This document shows positions 61,118 to 64,000 of a stretch of DNA of 64,000 nucleotides, one piece after another (within the stretch, counting starts at the first letter, position 1; each line of letters opens with the position of its first letter). The notes beneath the pieces were generated by a model that was not told the origin of the DNA, did no database searches, and worked only from the letters and a program-made list of their open reading frames with translations. The stretch covers positions 1-64,000 of the forward strand of contig CAVDDT010000034.1 of assembly GCA_963607765.1 (NCBI GenBank), written 5' to 3'. This DNA is from Colivicinus sp963607765. GTDB taxonomy: Bacteria; Bacillota_I; Bacilli_A; Erysipelotrichales; Erysipelotrichaceae. A program made the translations under genes and the position numbers.

Positions 61118-62463
61118 GATTTAAGTTAGGGCCTGTATTTTTAAGTTTATTATTGGTCTTAAGTTGTTTCAACTGTAAAGCAATAGCTGTTAAAGCTGAT
61201 GATGATACTTCTTGTGACTATTCGGATTGTGATGAGAATGATAAGACTTGCAAGCTTAATAATGCGAAAAAGAAACAACAATGTCTTCAAAATGAGATAG
61301 CTACCGCTAAAAGTGATCAAGAGAGTTATTGGGCGCTAGCCAGTCAATGGGCTCAAGAAGTCGAGACTTTAAATGAACAGATTGCGGAATTAAAGCCTCA
61401 AATCGAGGAACTTAATACTAAAATTAGTGAACTTGAAACTAGCATTGCAGAGAAAGAAAGCAAAGTTGAAGAATTAAATAAGCGTGTTTTAGCAAGAATG
61501 GAAAGCGCTCAGGGCACAATGCATTTTTCAGTGTGGCTTGATTTCTTGCTTGGTTCTAGTAGCTTTAGCGATATGCTTAGAAGATTATATGGCATTGAGG
61601 CCATTAATTCTAAGGAAGAAAGTGATCGTAAAGAGCTTGAGGATGTGATTAACACTTTAAATGAACAGAAGGCGGAATTAGATACTTCTAAGACTGAATT
61701 AGATAATAAGATGACTGATCTTGAGATTGCTCAAGATGAGGCGGAATATAAAAATGAGCAGGCTATGATTGCTTATAATGAGGCTAGTGACGTTATTTCT
61801 AGTTATCAAAACCAATTAGATGAACAAAGCAAGATTATTGCTAACATCAAATTGAGCTTAGAGGATTTAGATATTTTAGATCCTCAAACGGGTTTTTCTT
61901 CTCCTGTTCCTGGTTCTACAATTTCTTCTGGTTTTCCATATTATCCATCTAGTTTTGGTGGAGGAGTCCATTTAGGAATAGATTACGCAGTATCTTTGGG
62001 CTCAGCAATTTATGCACCTGCTGATGGTGTAATTGTTATTTCTGATGATAACTGTGACACATGGGGCTACTTGGGCAACTCTTGTGGTGGCGCAGGTGGT
62101 GGTGTCTCTTATGGAGGTAACCAAATTTATTTCTTATGTAGTGTTAATGGCAGTGTTTATGCCTTGACGTTCTCTCATTTATATAGTGGTTCTTTACATG
62201 CGACAGGCGTTGTAACACAGGGTACACAAATTGCTAGAGCTGGTTCTAGTGGCAATTCCACTGGGCCACATTGTCATATTGAAATGTTCTATCTTGGAAG
62301 TGGCGATAATGAGGATTTGGCTACTTATATTGAAATGCTTAATACAGGAGTATATTCTAGTTCATTTAATTGTGGCTGGGGTAGTTATGGATTAAATACT
62401 ATTTGTTCTAATAAGGGGTCTGCTCCATGTAGACTAGATGGCTCTGAATATTTACCGGGTTAA
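61114..62463 (+). CDS. PcsB/EnvC-like M23 peptidase
   Basis: A 449-residue exported peptidoglycan hydrolase. After a signal peptide (to about residue 29) come long coiled coils (about 45-245), including the PcsB-like segment FSVWLDFLLGSSSFSDML, then a C-terminal M23 domain with HLGIDYAV, FSHLYSG and GPHCHIE holding the zinc ligands. A Cys occupies the usual Leu of HxH. It has about a dozen Cys outside the membrane, unusual for Bacillota. It is the expected effector of FtsEX, encoded next to it. Confidence 0.88.
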   Translation: MRFKLGPVFLSLLLVLSCFNCKAIAVKADDDTSCDYSDCDENDKTCKLNNAKKKQQCLQNEIATAKSDQESYWALASQWAQEVETLNEQIAELKPQIEELNTKISELETSIAEKESKVEELNKRVLARMESAQGTMHFSVWLDFLLGSSSFSDMLRRLYGIEAINSKEESDRKELEDVINTLNEQKAELDTSKTELDNKMTDLEIAQDEAEYKNEQAMIAYNEASDVISSYQNQLDEQSKIIANIKLSLEDLDILDPQTGFSSPVPGSTISSGFPYYPSSFGGGVHLGIDYAVSLGSAIYAPADGVIVISDDNCDTWGYLGNSCGGAGGGVSYGGNQIYFLCSVNGSVYALTFSHLYSGSLHATGVVTQGTQIARAGSSGNSTGPHCHIEMFYLGSGDNEDLATYIEMLNTGVYSSSFNCGWGSYGLNTICSNKGSAPCRLDGSEYLPG

Positions 62464-62468
62464 TAATT

Positions 62469-63941
62469 ATGGAAGAAGAAAATAAGGTTATTGTAAAGCT
62501 TAAGAAGCAACCTCTTAAGTCTGAAAGAGAAGAAATTATGCAAGAAAAGAAAAAGAAGAGAGTTATTATAATTGCTTGCGTACTATTGTTTATAGTAGGT
62601 GTGGCAATTGGTTCTGTTTCGATGTATTTTCTAAAGAATAATGTTGAGACTACTACTTATAGTAAGCTTGATGAAATTAAGTCTTATTTAAAAAATGTAT
62701 GGCTTTATAGAGATGATTATGAGGATATTGACACAGAACTAGAAGATAAGGCTTATTATGGCATGACTAGTTTTGATGAAGATCCTTATACAACGTATAT
62801 GTCTTCTGAGGAATTAAGTAGTTACGCTAGTTCTATTAATATGAATTATGTTGGGATTGGTGTTTCTTATAACGTGAATAATTTTACGATTATTCGTGTA
62901 TATAAGGATTCTCCCGCTGAGAATGGCGGCCTTTTAGCTGGTGATAAGATTCTTAAGGTTGATGGTGAATCAATAGACGGAAAGACTTCTGATGAAGTTA
63001 AGTCAATGGTTACTGGAGAAGAGGGAACTACTGTTGATATTACGGTTTTAAGAGATGGCGAAGAAATTGCTTACACTATCGTTAGAGGCAATGTTGATAA
63101 TACGGTCTATGCAACTAAAGAAGATGGTTATGTTTACCTAGAAATTATGTCATTTGGAACTAATACCGGCAATGAATGCATTAAGTATCTAGATGAATAC
63201 AAAGATGAGAACAAGATTATTATTGATCTTAGAAATAATACTGGTGGTTATGAAAAGGCAGTTCAAGAAGTTGCTGGCGTTTTCCTTGGCAAAGATAAGG
63301 TAGTTATGCATAAGGTATATAGTAAAACCAACATCGATACTGACTATACTATTTCTAATGCTTACTATGATAACTTTAAGGATATTGTCATTCTTACAAA
63401 CGGTAGTACAGCTAGTGCTGCTGAGGTTCTTACTATTTGTCTTAAGGAACAACATGATAATGTGACTATCGTTGGTAAGACTACTTATGGTAAAGGCGTT
63501 ATGCAGACAAGTTATAGTTTAAGTGATGGCAGTGCTATTAAGGTTACCACTGCTTATTGGACTAGTCCAAATGAAGTTTCAATTAATAAAACTGGTATTA
63601 ATCCTGATGTAGAAGTTGATCAACATCCTATTATGTCTGAGACTATCTATACTTTTGAAGAAGATGACTCTTATACATATGACAGCGTTTCAAATTACGT
63701 GTTAATAATGCAAGAATCTCTTGATTATCTAGGATATGATGTTGATAGAACTGATGGCTATTTTTCTAAACAAACTGAGAACGCTTTAAATAAGTTTAAG
63801 GCTGACCATAACTTGGATGAAGATGGTGTTCTTGATTATAAGACTTATAATGAGATTTATTCTGTGGTAGCTAGTACTAATACTAGTGATACTTCTAAGG
63901 ATAATCAATTAATGAAAGCTGTGGAGATTATAAATGGCTAA
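62469..63941 (+). CDS. C-terminal processing peptidase, S41 (CtpA-like)
   Basis: A 490-residue protease. Cytoplasmic basic start, one membrane helix (VIIIACVLLFIVGVAIG), PDZ domain (NYVGIGVSYN to LKVDGESIDG), S41 catalytic domain with the Ser in NGSTASAAEVL and the Lys in TYGKGVMQ, and a C-terminal peptidoglycan-binding domain (YLGYDVDRTDGYFSKQTENA). It acts outside the membrane at the wall. Follows the M23 gene by 5 bases, as in many Bacillota. Confidence 0.93.
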   Translation: MEEENKVIVKLKKQPLKSEREEIMQEKKKKRVIIIACVLLFIVGVAIGSVSMYFLKNNVETTTYSKLDEIKSYLKNVWLYRDDYEDIDTELEDKAYYGMTSFDEDPYTTYMSSEELSSYASSINMNYVGIGVSYNVNNFTIIRVYKDSPAENGGLLAGDKILKVDGESIDGKTSDEVKSMVTGEEGTTVDITVLRDGEEIAYTIVRGNVDNTVYATKEDGYVYLEIMSFGTNTGNECIKYLDEYKDENKIIIDLRNNTGGYEKAVQEVAGVFLGKDKVVMHKVYSKTNIDTDYTISNAYYDNFKDIVILTNGSTASAAEVLTICLKEQHDNVTIVGKTTYGKGVMQTSYSLSDGSAIKVTTAYWTSPNEVSINKTGINPDVEVDQHPIMSETIYTFEEDDSYTYDSVSNYVLIMQESLDYLGYDVDRTDGYFSKQTENALNKFKADHNLDEDGVLDYKTYNEIYSVVASTNTSDTSKDNQLMKAVEIING

Positions 63942-64000
63942 AGATAATGTATTGTCTTTGTTGACACCAAAGGCATCACTGATTTATTTAAATGATAATG
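63934..64000 (+). CDS. CBS-domain protein, 5' end only
   Basis: ATG at 63934 overlaps the protease stop. The visible 22 codons (DNVLSLLTPKASLIYLNDN in part) resemble the opening of small CBS-domain proteins. The gene is cut by the window edge, so the call rests on little text. Confidence 0.5.
   Translation, partial: MAKDNVLSLLTPKASLIYLNDN

Noticed and set aside
1..64000. CRISPR arrays, insertion sequences, rRNA
   Set aside because: No regularly spaced direct repeats, no transposase-like protein, no rRNA-like sequence seen on reading through.

Overview
This window is a dense stretch of low-G+C bacterial chromosome. Genes are packed in operons, TGA is used as a stop codon (the genes at 7135 and 60221 end in it), and almost everything lies on the + strand apart from small - strand islands. 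The gene set (RicT/YaaT, RqcP and DivIC after mfd, DarA, an FtsEX-PcsB-type module, an RFN riboswitch before ribU) fits a Bacillota member. AT richness and gene content suggest an Erysipelotrichia-like anaerobe; that placement is inference. NrdD and arginine deiminase fit anaerobic life. I see no CRISPR array, insertion sequence, prophage or rRNA. There is one tRNA, tRNA-Arg(TCT).

Layout. 1-1.4 kb: an intact XRE regulator beside a frameshifted HipA-like kinase relic. 1.4-9.4 kb: C69 dipeptidase, DegV, ychF, tilS-hpt-ftsH. 9.4-16.2 kb: lipoprotein phosphatase, Nudix, tmk-holB-ricT-rsmI, FMN riboswitch and ribU, then a YoeB toxin relic. 16.5-25.1 kb: the most unusual block. It holds a helical - strand protein, then a membrane protein, an unknown protein and a two-module AAA protein (one module degenerate), a GNAT protein, and a partner-switching set: SpoIIE-type phosphatase fused to an RsbW-type kinase, a small (p)ppGpp-hydrolase-like HD protein, a STAS-APH kinase fusion and a lone STAS protein. 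25.2-32.6 kb: mnmE, tatD, pth, mfd, rqcP, divIC-like. 32.6-36.1 kb: nitroreductase, arginine deiminase and tRNA-Arg(TCT) on -, with argS divergent. 36.3-38.8 kb: ABC transporter, YxeA-like protein and a membrane-tethered HTH protein, probably acquired. 39-46.6 kb: HlyIII, aminopeptidase, P-type ATPase, DUF5131 and nrdD. 46.7-51.3 kb: LTA-synthase-like enzyme, then an Rrf2 regulator divergent from an amino-acid ABC transporter with a clear pair of operators. 51.4-55.3 kb: rpmE, tdk, prfA, prmC and two ChrA half-transporters. 55.3-59.1 kb: diguanylate cyclase, two phosphatases, a CMD/cupin pair and the c-di-AMP receptor DarA. 59.2-64 kb: ftsE, ftsX, a PcsB/EnvC-like M23 protein, a CtpA protease and the start of a CBS-domain gene.

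Two themes run across the window. First, many operon heads on both strands have a good -10 box ending 6 to 8 bases before the ATG and no usable Shine-Dalgarno sequence, which predicts leaderless mRNAs. Second, nucleotide and stress signalling parts are frequent: a (p)ppGpp hydrolase-like protein, a c-di-AMP receptor, a GGDEF protein and STAS/HATPase switching. The 17.1-25.1 kb block, an AAA machine next to a partner-switching module with a STAS-kinase fusion, is my best candidate for an undescribed system.
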